This document shows, piece by piece, positions 1 to 6,614 of a stretch of DNA of 64,000 bases. The notes below the pieces were generated by a model. It ran no database searches. It saw only the letters and a list, made by a program, of their open reading frames with translations, and was not told the origin of the DNA. Origin of the DNA: Marinoscillum furvescens DSM 4134 (GTDB taxonomy: Bacteria > Bacteroidota > Bacteroidia > Cytophagales > Cyclobacteriaceae). The translations under genes and the position numbers were made by a program. How positions within the stretch are numbered: the stretch's first letter is position 1; each line of letters starts with the position of its first letter. The DNA lies in assembly GCF_003386095.1 (NCBI RefSeq), contig NZ_QREG01000017.1, positions 1 through 64,000 on the forward strand, read 5' to 3'.

Positions 1-468
1 TGCAAACATATCTTCCTGGTTTCTTTGCATTGCTTTTTATGCAAAACTCAACACCTTATACCGCCTAGGCAATACGCTCAACACCGAAGGGATACTGAAC
101 GAACGGATGTGGTTATTACAGTTAACTCTGTTAAAGTTCCAGTAATGCTCAGCTATATCGGTAATTTGGAAAAGCCAATCGCGCCAATTTTTAAAATTGG
201 CCCTTCTCTTGATTTTGTATTTGGAGAGCCAAAAATTGACCCCTCTTCCAAACTGAATAACCCTGAAGGCTTTAGGAATAACGTTGCACAAGGATCTGTT
301 GATAATCCGTTCAACTTTGGACTTAATGCCTCGACAGGTGTAATTTGCGATATCTTATCAACTAAGTTGAACCTGGAACTTAGATATAATCGCTTCATCA
401 GCGACCCATTCCCGAACACCAAATTCCAAACATTCGCGATCTCTATTGGCATTCAACTGCCTGAGTAA
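1..468 (+). CDS. Outer-membrane beta-barrel protein, C-terminal part (partial)
   Basis: The frame is open from base 1 to the stop at 466-468, so the gene probably starts to the left of the window. The first Leu/TTG codon at 25 is not convincing as a start. From about residue 30 of the TTG-initiated reading the protein shows alternating amphipathic strands (KVPVMLSYI, APIFKIGPSLDFVFG, GLNASTGVICDIL, LNLELRYNRFISD, FQTFAISIGIQLPE). These fit the last strands of a PorT/OmpA-like Bacteroidota barrel (PF13568 type), including the habit of ending in a strand plus a few residues. The N-terminal 30 residues do not look like a barrel and could be a frameshift or window-edge artefact. Function beyond an outer-membrane barrel cannot be inferred. 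Confidence 0.55.
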   Translation, partial: CKHIFLVSLHCFLCKTQHLIPPRQYAQHRRDTERTDVVITVNSVKVPVMLSYIGNLEKPIAPIFKIGPSLDFVFGEPKIDPSSKLNNPEGFRNNVAQGSVDNPFNFGLNASTGVICDILSTKLNLELRYNRFISDPFPNTKFQTFAISIGIQLPE

Positions 469-472
469 TAAC

Positions 473-540
473 TCTATCTAACAATCTCGTGCACGAATGC
501 GCCAAACTGCCTCAGTGTGAACTCCATAGTGACGTTAGGG
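473..540 (+). repeat. Weak attC-like site between genes
   Basis: The gap opens with ATCTAAC (RYYYAAC consensus) and closes with GACGTTAGG (GTTRRRY-like), the outline of an integron attC site. The interior does not form a convincing long stem. Its left half resembles the segment at 1142-1180, with the 12-base CGCCAAACTGCC shared exactly. It is listed as a weak candidate because it lies next to better sites at 3710-6083. Confidence 0.3.
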
Positions 541-569
541 ACACGCTTGCTGGCTACGCCATTTTTAAC

Positions 570-1145
570 ATGAAGAGCTTCGGAATCATTTCATTTGTAC
601 TTCTAACACTATCAATCTTCTCCGCTTGTTCCCGAGCGGTCGTTTCTAGGATTATTTACACCAAACCAATAGAATCGAACGTACGCACTATTGATTCAAT
701 AACTACAGAACTGAACAATTGGCAACGTAGATTTGAGTCCTCAAATGGGTATTATGTCCGAACTCAAAGCTACATTCCGCCCCTTAAGGACTATTTTTTT
801 CTAATCCTTAATGGTGATAAGGTAAGTTTTATTGCCTTTGATCAAGATATCAAATCAAGATCATATTCTGTAATGGAAGCAACCTATGAACTTGATCTTT
901 GGGTCACAATTGATAGTTTGGTCAGTGGGTTTTGGACTAAACCTGAAGAAATCCCTATGATCATTGGTGTAAGTGATGGAGGGGAAACTGAAATGGTTGG
1001 AAGGAAGAATGGCAACTATCACAGGGTGTTCTCAACGAACGCCTCAGTTCAAGATCCGCAGTTTGATAGTTTGGCACACATCATTTCTGAACAACTTTAC
1101 TGGAATACCTGGATAGAACATCATATTAGTCAAAACGACAGGTAA
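570..1145 (+). CDS. Hypothetical lipoprotein
   Basis: Unrecognised protein of 191 residues. The start at 570 is preferred over the upstream in-frame ATG at 489 because it gives a clean lipoprotein signal (MKSFGIISFVLLTLSIFSAC, Cys at residue 20), and because the extra upstream residues read through the attC-like spacer. The mature part is a mixed alpha/beta domain of about 170 residues without recognisable motifs. It is Trp/Tyr rich and carries a long hydrophilic N-terminal segment. It is flanked on both sides by related short repeats (479-515 and 1142-1180), which suggests it is a cargo gene of the cassette-like region. It is probably anchored in the outer or inner membrane facing the periplasm. 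No function is proposed. Confidence 0.6.
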   Translation: MKSFGIISFVLLTLSIFSACSRAVVSRIIYTKPIESNVRTIDSITTELNNWQRRFESSNGYYVRTQSYIPPLKDYFFLILNGDKVSFIAFDQDIKSRSYSVMEATYELDLWVTIDSLVSGFWTKPEEIPMIIGVSDGGETEMVGRKNGNYHRVFSTNASVQDPQFDSLAHIISEQLYWNTWIEHHISQNDR

Positions 1146-1200
1146 CAATCCCTTATGCGATACGCCAAACTGCCACTAAGCATTCCTCAGTAGGTTCTTC
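1142..1200 (+). repeat. Short repeat related to the 473-540 spacer
   Basis: It begins GTAACAATC and shares CGCCAAACTGCC and neighbouring bases with the spacer before the lipoprotein gene. The two copies therefore flank 570-1145 in direct orientation. A matching GTTRRRY right end was not found, so it is a degenerate or truncated attC-like remnant at best. The following 1200-1330 holds only a short perfect hairpin (GAGCCATT/AATGGCTC at 1292-1309) and no gene. Confidence 0.3.
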
Positions 1201-1330
1201 ACCTCACCTCATCGGTCATGTAACTGCTCTGCTTTCTACCATGTACACTACCTTAAATGCCACTACCTGAATTAACTGATCTCCATAAAATGAGCCATTC
1301 AAATGGCTCTTGACCGAACTGCCTACCCAT

Positions 1331-1373
1331 AAAAAAAGCCACCTCGTACCGCATAGGGGAGAGGTGGCTTTTC
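1331..1373 (-). terminator. Rho-independent terminator of the 1395-1841 gene
   Basis: Twelve-base stem (AAAAGCCACCTC / GAGGTGGCTTTT) with a 15-base loop. On the minus strand a T run follows the stem, just after the minus-strand stop at 1395. Confidence 0.7.
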
Positions 1374-1394
1374 TAAGCATTGAGTATTTGGTTT

Positions 1395-1841
1395 TTAGGA
1401 GTCGGTTGCCAGTTCTTCTTCAAGGTCCTCTACCTCGGGAGCACGCTGAGGTAGCTTGTAAAACCGCGCTGCGGCTGGAGCATCTCCAAACACCAGGTCT
1501 GCGGCCCTGCTGAGCTTGCGGGCGCGCTCATACAGTGCATTGAGCGCGAGCACTCTCGCCTGGGTGGCTTGCATGCGGCCACCTTTGCTCTGCTCCTGTA
1601 TGGCGTCAGCTTCTGCCAGGTGTTCCGCATTGATCACTATACTGTCCAAAAAGCCCTCACTGGCACCTACAGCTATCAATGCAGACTTGTTGGCCTGCAC
1701 TTGAGCGGCGAGTGTATTCATAAACTGGATCAACTCAGGTTGGCTTTTAGCTACTTTCCAGTAGTTGTGCAGCTGAAAGGACCTTTTACGTGCCGGGTCA
1801 TCGCCGATTGCCTCCGCCCTTGTTGGAGTTGTCTCCAACAA
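1395..1841 (-). pseudogene. Hypothetical protein, probably 5'-truncated
   Basis: Minus-strand frame of 148 codons ending just before a good terminator, so it is or was a transcribed gene. The product is helical and Ala/Gln/Leu rich (NYWKVAKSQPELIQF, ALNALYERARKL) and I do not recognise the family. No ATG exists at its 5' end. The first usable codon is a TTG at 1841 inside the hairpin that opens the neighbouring repeat element (1819-1842), and the open frame continues leftward on the minus strand into that element without a better start. This suggests that the true 5' end was removed when the repeat arrived. Base composition is visibly richer in G+C than in the surrounding cassette genes. It could still be expressed from the TTG. 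Confidence 0.5.
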
Positions 1842-2463
1842 GCGAGATGTGGTTAGGGGGGTAGTAAGCTTTGTTTCAGGCCATCAAAGGTGAAGAGAGC
1901 CATGGTCTACACCCTGATTACCACCAAAAATGCACAGGGTCCCAGATCTACTAGACCCTGCATTAACTGGAGCCTTCCGTGTGTTGTTTGTAGGCTTCCG
2001 TCCGTGGTTTGGCGTCTTCCGTCCGTCGGTTGGAGGCTTCCGCTTGAGGTTTGGAGACTTTCGCCCGTGGGTTGTCCGCTTTCGCGTGTGGTTTGGCGTT
2101 TTCCGTCCGAGGATTCGACTCCACCGCCTGTGGTTTGGACGCTTCCATCCGTGGTTTGGACGCTTCCGCCTGTGGGTTGGCGTCTTCCATCCGAGGGTTG
2201 GGACCTTCCGCGTGTGGTTTGGAGCCTTCCGGGACCCGTCCTAAAATTACTTAACAGGTTTTTACTTAATGCTAATAATAGTTTACACTAATAAGTGATC
2301 ATCCTAATTGCACTTTACCTGGATTACGGTAATCCCAGATGAAGTATACAGGTCAGGATTAAGTCCTGCTTTGGATAGATAGTTTAGGTGCTTGTAATTG
2401 CTTAAAAACCATTATCTTGGAAGGGTATGAGGGGATAGTGCGTAGGTGCATTATATTTTGGAT
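1819..2463. repeat. Repeat element copy A with 21-bp tandem repeats
   Basis: About 640 bp that reappear at 3153-3709. It opens with a perfect hairpin (arms CTTGTTGGAG and CTCCAACAAG, 4-base loop). About 110 bases of conserved leader follow, then thirteen diverged 21-bp units of the type GGAGGCTTCCGCCCGTGGTTT (1969-2241), then about 220 conserved bases. These include a second conserved hairpin built on GGATTAC/GTAATCC. Similarity with copy B stops at TTTGGAT (about 2463). Frames are open on both strands across the repeats because the unit is 7 codons long, giving GGFRPWF-type peptides on plus and KPRAEAS-type peptides on minus. No canonical start or leader supports translation of copy A. Confidence 0.8.
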
Positions 2464-2483
2464 ATCATAAGCAATTAGCTTCT

Positions 2484-3119
2484 ATGCAATCAAGTGAATT
2501 TAAAGCTACCATATTTAATCCTGGATCGGGAATTCCCTTTTGTTTGAATTCCAAAACACTGATTTATGGCAGTTTAGCAACACTTTCCATTATCGTGCTT
2601 TTTGACAGTCATCTTCATCTTACTTCGTCCGACATGCAAATAATAGCAGTCTTATTATTCATGCTGATGATTGTAGGTAGTTATTGGGGATTACACGAAA
2701 AACAGAAAAAGCATGGTAAGCTAAACGGAATACTATCGATCAACCTCAACAGCATTATCGTTGATGGTGACGAAATTCCCTGGGATGAGCTAACTAACTT
2801 TCAATTCGGAACTGGCCCAGTTCTAAATGAACCTCTTTGGGTTGGGTTAGACGCTCGATACCGATTTTTTGGTGGCCCAGCATACTCTGCAGGTGTTGAT
2901 CATTTTGTTTCGTTTGACCACAAAGACAGGAGGCGTAAAATCTTTTTCAGATTAGATTCCCCATCTCAGAAGGTAAAGTTTGAAAGTCTGATGAGACAGA
3001 AATTCCTGGACAGTCATATACAACTTCAGCCAACCTATGATGGCTTGAGACTTACTTACGAAGAGATTCAGCAACTGAAAAAGCAGAAATCAGATTTAGC
3101 AAAAAATGAAAGCTCATAA
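2484..3119 (+). CDS. Hypothetical two-helix membrane protein
   Basis: Unrecognised protein of 211 residues lying exactly between the two copies of the 600-bp repeat element. Residues about 27-43 (LIYGSLATLSIIVLFD) and 52-70 (IIAVLLFMLMIVGSYWGL) form two membrane helices. The remaining 140 residues are cytosolic or periplasmic and beta rich. They have a PH-domain-like arrangement (LSINLNSIIVDGDEIPWDELTNFQF) followed by a charged helical tail (EEIQQLKKQKSDLAKNESS). The layout resembles small bacterial PH-like membrane proteins, but no conserved motif proves this. The ATG at 2484 is the only sensible start. It is a cargo gene of the cassette-like region; its stop overlaps the TAAC motif at 3117 that may start the next recombination site. 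Confidence 0.65.
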   Translation: MQSSEFKATIFNPGSGIPFCLNSKTLIYGSLATLSIIVLFDSHLHLTSSDMQIIAVLLFMLMIVGSYWGLHEKQKKHGKLNGILSINLNSIIVDGDEIPWDELTNFQFGTGPVLNEPLWVGLDARYRFFGGPAYSAGVDHFVSFDHKDRRRKIFFRLDSPSQKVKFESLMRQKFLDSHIQLQPTYDGLRLTYEEIQQLKKQKSDLAKNESS

Positions 3120-3716
3120 CAACCAAGGCTTCGTGTGGTCTAAAGGGCGATGGCCCTTATTGGAGTTGTCTCCAACAAGCGAGATGCGGTTAAGGGGTAG
3201 TAAGCTTTGTTTCAGACCATCAAAGGTGAAGAGAGCTACGGTCTACACCCTGATTACCACCAAAAATCCACAGATCTACTCGACCCTGCATTAGCTGGAG
3301 CCTTCCGCCTGATGGTTGGAGGCTTCCGCCCGCGGTTTGGAGGCTTCCGCCCGTGGTTTGGAGTCTTCCGCGCGTGGGTTGGTGTCTTCCGCCTGCGGTT
3401 TGGAGTCTTCCGCCCGAGGTTTGGAGTCCTCCGCCTGAGGTTTGACTTCTTCCGTCCTAGGGTTCAGACCTTCCGTCGGACCCATCCTAAAATTACTTGA
3501 CAGGCTTTTACTTAATGCTAATATTAGTTTACATCAATAAGTGATAATCCTAATTGCACTTTACCTGGATTACGGTAATCCCAGATGAAGTATACAGACC
3601 GGGGTTTAGGCCTACTTCGGATTGACGGTTTAGGTGCTTGCGATTGCTTAAAAACCATTATATTGAAAGGGTATTTTGAATGTGGTGCGTTAGTGCGCTA
3701 TGTTTGGATGTTAGGT
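3117..3716. repeat. Repeat element copy B with terminal inverted motifs
   Basis: Second copy of the element at 1819-2463, with nine 21-bp units at 3297-3485 against thirteen in copy A. Before the shared hairpin lies an extra palindrome (AAGGGC/GCCCTT, about 3143-3158). The outer ends form an inverted pair, TAACAACCAA at 3117-3126 and TTGGATGTTA near 3704-3713, matching at nine of ten positions. The right end falls on the cassette junction GTTAGGTGTA at 3710. On the minus strand, 3291-3485 encodes a possible 64-residue charged heptad peptide beginning MGPTEGLNPRTEE. Its ATG is an ACG in copy A, so coding is doubtful. Confidence 0.75.
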
Positions 3717-3719
3717 GTA
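3710..3719 (+). other. Cassette junction (attC R' box)
   Basis: GTTAGGTGTA here is the exact reverse complement of TACACCTAAC at 4822-4831. In integron cassettes the first bases of a cassette pair with the R'' box of its own attC, which is the pattern seen. The predicted crossover lies between G3710 and T3711. Confidence 0.6.
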
Positions 3720-3831
3720 AAAAGTAAATAGCTACGACATCTTTTGATATAGTGAACCTTCATTTTTACATCAGACGGTGAAGCTTGAAAACCAATATTA
3801 ACAGAGTAAGCACATTTAAAAATTCAAAAGT

Positions 3832-4026
3832 ATGCCAGTTTACAAGTTAAAGGCCAAAAACAAGTATGGAGACATGCCAAAGGGCTATGAATTCCAAGTA
3901 CCATCGAGCACTACTCCTAAACCAAATGCTAGTGAGGTCGAAAAGATCATTAAGAACCTAGGCTTTGATGCCAAAGCTCAATCGTACGAAAGTGCAGGAA
4001 ACTTTGACGTAACTAAGATGGGATAG
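3832..4026 (+). CDS. Small conserved hypothetical protein
   Basis: Sixty-four residues starting MPVYKLKAKNKYGDMPKG. The basic N-terminal strand, a central PSSTTPKPNASEVEKII helix start and a C-terminal SYESAGNFDVTKMG resemble small uncharacterised Bacteroidota proteins I have seen, but the function is unknown. It has no signal peptide or membrane helix, so it is probably cytosolic. It lies first in the cassette that starts at 3711, 46 bp ahead of the interrupted gene at 4073, and the two could be co-transcribed as a pair. Confidence 0.6.
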   Translation: MPVYKLKAKNKYGDMPKGYEFQVPSSTTPKPNASEVEKIIKNLGFDAKAQSYESAGNFDVTKMG

Positions 4027-4072
4027 TTAAAAAAATCGAGGTTACACAAATGCGTAATCTCGAATTATTACT

Positions 4073-4819
4073 ATGTATAAAGAGACTTTCAGAAATCTAG
4101 TAGAATGGGCAACAAAAAACAGTGAAAAGTTCTACGCAGGCAATTTAAATGCAACAGAGAATCCTTACTATATCGGATTTGGAAACCCAAACTCAGACGT
4201 CCTAATAGTTGGTCAAGAAAAGGCTATTGAGAAGTCTAATCAAGAGCAGATTCTTAGTGAATCCATTGATAATCCTAAACAGTGGTATCAAATCATAACT
4301 GAAGGGATTTTTGAATTAGATTACCGTTTTTACCAAAACGGTCATTTCAAAAACCCATTGCACCCATACTCAGTAAAACCCAAAAGAGGAAACACTTGGA
4401 ATCAATATCAGCAGTTATTAGAAGTGATATACCCTACTCTTATTGAAAATGAAATAAACAACTCTTTTTTATTGCACTCATTCATAACAGAAGTCAATCA
4501 CGAAGTATCTCCAAGAAGTTTGGGGTATCAGAACAACCCAATAAGAAAATAAGTAATTACAGACATTTTCTACAAATCTTTTCCATGTACAATCCTGGCC
4601 ATAGGGAATTACTTAACCATTGAAGAAATAGAAAGCTTGTATGAGGTCAGTTTTGATGGAGATTATTCTCAACCGAACAAAAAACTTCAAATTTTCTCTA
4701 ACCAACAGAAAAATAGAGTTGTGATTGTTACTAGACAGATGAGCAACTTCTTTTTCAACAAAGAAACTAAGTATAAGTATTTCTGTGAAATTGCTAATGA
4801 GGCGAAAAAAACACTATAA
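4073..4819 (+). pseudogene. Hypothetical protein interrupted by an in-frame TAA
   Basis: The frame from ATG 4073 stops at TAA 4550-4552, after residue 159. It then continues in the same phase without another stop to 4819, giving 248 codons in total. The downstream part (VITDIFYKSF...ILAIGNYLTIEEIESLYEV...VIVTRQMSN) reads like the natural continuation of the same protein rather than a new gene, and it lacks a good start (only a TTG at 4637). The N-terminal GFGNPNSDVLIVGQEKAIE and the later ILAIGN and VTRQ segments weakly resemble the uracil-DNA-glycosylase fold, but catalytic residues cannot be assigned. It is either a nonsense-mutated gene or a sequence error where a Lys, Glu or Gln codon stood. 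Confidence 0.6.
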
Positions 4820-4821
4820 AA

Positions 4822-4982
4822 TACACCTAACAAACGCTTTGAATGAATGGGGTTTCATCGGTCAAGATTGTTTCTTGAGAATTGAAAATTCCGCCACAAG
4901 TTTTAAATTTAAATCAAGGCGTGGCTATGTGGGAGAGGAGAGAATAGTGCATATTAATCCCCACTCATCCTAGACGTTGGAG
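4822..4982 (+). repeat. attC-like recombination site 1
   Basis: About 160 bp bounded by ACCTAAC (4825-4831) and GTTGGAG (4976-4982). Next to the boxes, GAATGAATGGGG on the left is near-complementary to CCCCACTCATCC on the right, and an inner CGCC/GGCG pair forms a further stem, so the whole can fold as an imperfect hairpin with unpaired spacers. It aligns with the site at 5928-6083 over about 130 bp at roughly three quarters identity. Neighbouring genes are unrelated, as expected for attC sites rather than for duplicated genes. Confidence 0.65.
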
Positions 4983-5019
4983 TTGGAGTGCGTTACCTGA
5001 ACTAGCTGGCCATATAATC

Positions 5020-5922
5020 ATGATAAAAAACCTACCAACACCCACTAAGAAGTTTGTAGAATCAGTGGATTGGTCAAGTATTCCAAAATACTGGCCATTC
5101 ATTGTTTTATGGCCGACTTTATTAGGGTATATTGGATTCTACACTTTTGCATCTCAGGCTGGCATCTCCTTCGAAAAAGTTGAATTACCCACAATAATTG
5201 GTTTGGGTTTATACAATGTAATAGCTTTTATCCTTCTGTATAACCCAAGGTCAAACAAGCGAAAGCCGGGTTTCGGAATAGTATTATTAACCCTTGGCTA
5301 TTTGAATTTTTTAAGGTTAAACCCCTTGTTAATCGTCTTGTTACTTGTTATTGACTATCAATTGAAATATTTGGGATTTCTATATGAAGTTGATGGTAAA
5401 AAGAAGGCAAAAGTTAGCTTCTCCAAAAAACGAAGAATGGTCGAAAGGCGAGGACTAGTTAACTTGAACCTGGAACTTGGTTACGTTTTTATTGCCATAT
5501 TAATTTGGCTCTTTTTCAATGTTAATTTTCTTACTATCTTTTTTGTGGTATATGCGATAATGCACGTGATCCACAGCATTAAACAGGGTATTGAAAAATG
5601 GGTATTGAAGGCCTTGGTTATCTCATTATTCATCCCAATGTTTACTTCAGTATATTATCTTAACGATATTAATTACACTGTTTTCGGATTGTCTAGGGAA
5701 CGAGCCAAAATTGAGCTGAAGGAAAAAGAACCAATGACAGGAACAATTGTGTACAAATCACCTCAGTTTATATATCTCCAGCAGGATTCAGCAAACATTC
5801 AAATTCCAGTGAACGAAGTGAAACTCATTACCAAACTAGCAACAGAACAGAAGACTGAAAATGGGATTCAGGAGGTTAAACAGGTTTACAATAGTATCAA
5901 AGATTGGGTTGAAGAACTCTAG
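5020..5922 (+). CDS. Hypothetical multi-pass membrane protein
   Basis: Three hundred residues, not recognised. Hydrophobic segments lie at about 28-47 (PFIVLWPTLLGYIGFYTFAS), 58-78, 85-112 (VLLTLGYLNFLRLNPLLIVL), 151-180 (LGYVFIAILIWLFFNVNF and following) and 192-212 (VLKALVISLFIPMFTSVYYL). This gives five to six membrane helices with a basic cytosolic loop near 124-143 (KKKAKVSFSKKRRMVERRG). The C-terminal 90 residues are soluble and beta rich (TGTIVYKSPQFIYLQQDSANIQIPVNEVKLI), like a small extracytoplasmic or cytosolic domain. It is the only gene between the cassette start at about 4977 and the second attC-like site, whose left box begins two bases after its stop. Such tight packing is usual for cassettes. 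Confidence 0.7.
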   Translation: MIKNLPTPTKKFVESVDWSSIPKYWPFIVLWPTLLGYIGFYTFASQAGISFEKVELPTIIGLGLYNVIAFILLYNPRSNKRKPGFGIVLLTLGYLNFLRLNPLLIVLLLVIDYQLKYLGFLYEVDGKKKAKVSFSKKRRMVERRGLVNLNLELGYVFIAILIWLFFNVNFLTIFFVVYAIMHVIHSIKQGIEKWVLKALVISLFIPMFTSVYYLNDINYTVFGLSRERAKIELKEKEPMTGTIVYKSPQFIYLQQDSANIQIPVNEVKLITKLATEQKTENGIQEVKQVYNSIKDWVEEL

Positions 5923-5923
5923 A

Positions 5924-6083
5924 CGCACTCCGACAAATGCTATGTATGAATGGGGTTTCATCAGTCAAGATATTTTGGTGGAGATTGGAAAGTCCGCCAC
6001 AAGTTTTGGTTTTAAATCAAGGCGGGGCCATGTGCGAAACAAGAGGTTGGTGTTTTCTAATCCCCACCCTTCAGAGCTAGATC
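5924..6083 (+). repeat. attC-like recombination site 2
   Basis: Paralogue of site 1. CGCACTCCGAC at 5924-5934 is the reverse complement, with one mismatch in eleven, of GTTGGAGTGCG at 4982-4992 near the start of the same cassette. The inner CCGCC/GGCGG stem and the outer TGAATGGGG/CCCCAC stem are kept. The right box is poor (GCTAGATC at 6076-6083 instead of GTTRRRY), so the last junction may be decayed. Frames crossing this site and site 1 yield similar peptides, but these are by-products of the DNA repeat. Confidence 0.6.
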
Positions 6084-6139
6084 AAAATTACAATAGCAAC
6101 AAGTCAAATAATAATCTAAATTCGTATAAACACCACCCT

Positions 6140-6448
6140 ATGAACCTAAGACTCTCTAAATCAAGAACTGTGACATTTATAACTCTCAGTATGCTTGTTG
6201 TTCTTGGATTGGACTTGATCCTTTTTCTCGCTGAGCGAAGCAACTCCCAATCTGCAATAACGACCTACTTTGATGCTGTTTTATACTCGCTTACCACGAT
6301 TACGAACTTCGGATATAGTGAAATATTTCCGACAACTTCAATAGGAAGGTCAGTTGGATTCTTCTTTCAAGTATTGAATATTGGCTTCTATTTACTAATT
6401 ATCAGTGCTGGAATCGCCTTTGTCAGACGAAGATTGAAAACTTCATGA
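6140..6448 (+). CDS. Small two-helix ion-channel-like protein
   Basis: One hundred and two residues from ATG 6140. Longer in-frame readings begin inside the previous gene and cross the attC-like site. Helix 1 is TVTFITLSMLVVLGLDLILFLAE, helix 2 is VGFFFQVLNIGFYLLIISAGIAFV, and between them lies a pore-loop pattern, YFDAVLYSLTTITNFGYSEIFP. This is the arrangement of the Ion_trans_2 family (TM, pore helix, filter, TM). The usual potassium filter TVGYGD is replaced by TNFGYSE, so selectivity for potassium is doubtful. There is no C-terminal ligand domain; the chain ends in RRRLKTS. It would act in the cytoplasmic membrane as a tetramer if the analogy holds. Confidence 0.6.
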   Translation: MNLRLSKSRTVTFITLSMLVVLGLDLILFLAERSNSQSAITTYFDAVLYSLTTITNFGYSEIFPTTSIGRSVGFFFQVLNIGFYLLIISAGIAFVRRRLKTS

Positions 6449-6614
6449 ATTGGCGGAACGTGATGGACAGTTTAAGCAACCAACAAAAACTGATCGGCAT
6501 ATGTCTGAGTGCTAACTAAAAGCGCATCATGACTGGCCCACGACTCTGCCCATTCATCGTTCGTCCCACCTTCCTTCTTTCGGACTTCATTTTTGATAAG
6601 CCTTCCACCAACCA
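6449..6614. other. Intergenic gap closing the cassette-like region
   Basis: No ORF was recognised. GTGCTAAC followed by AAAAGCGC near 6509-6530 has the look of a left attC box, but no partner at the right side was found. It marks the change from cassette-type genes to ordinary chromosomal genes. Confidence 0.3.

Noticed and set aside
1930-2244. Tandem 21-bp tract as a CRISPR array
   Set aside because: Units are adjacent, diverged and have no unique spacers; no cas genes are seen.
4785-4973. Open frame across attC-like site 1, similar to one at 5861-6110
   Set aside because: The similarity follows the DNA repeat, lacks starts of its own, and the repeats fold as hairpins bounded by recombination boxes. 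They are best read as sites, not genes.
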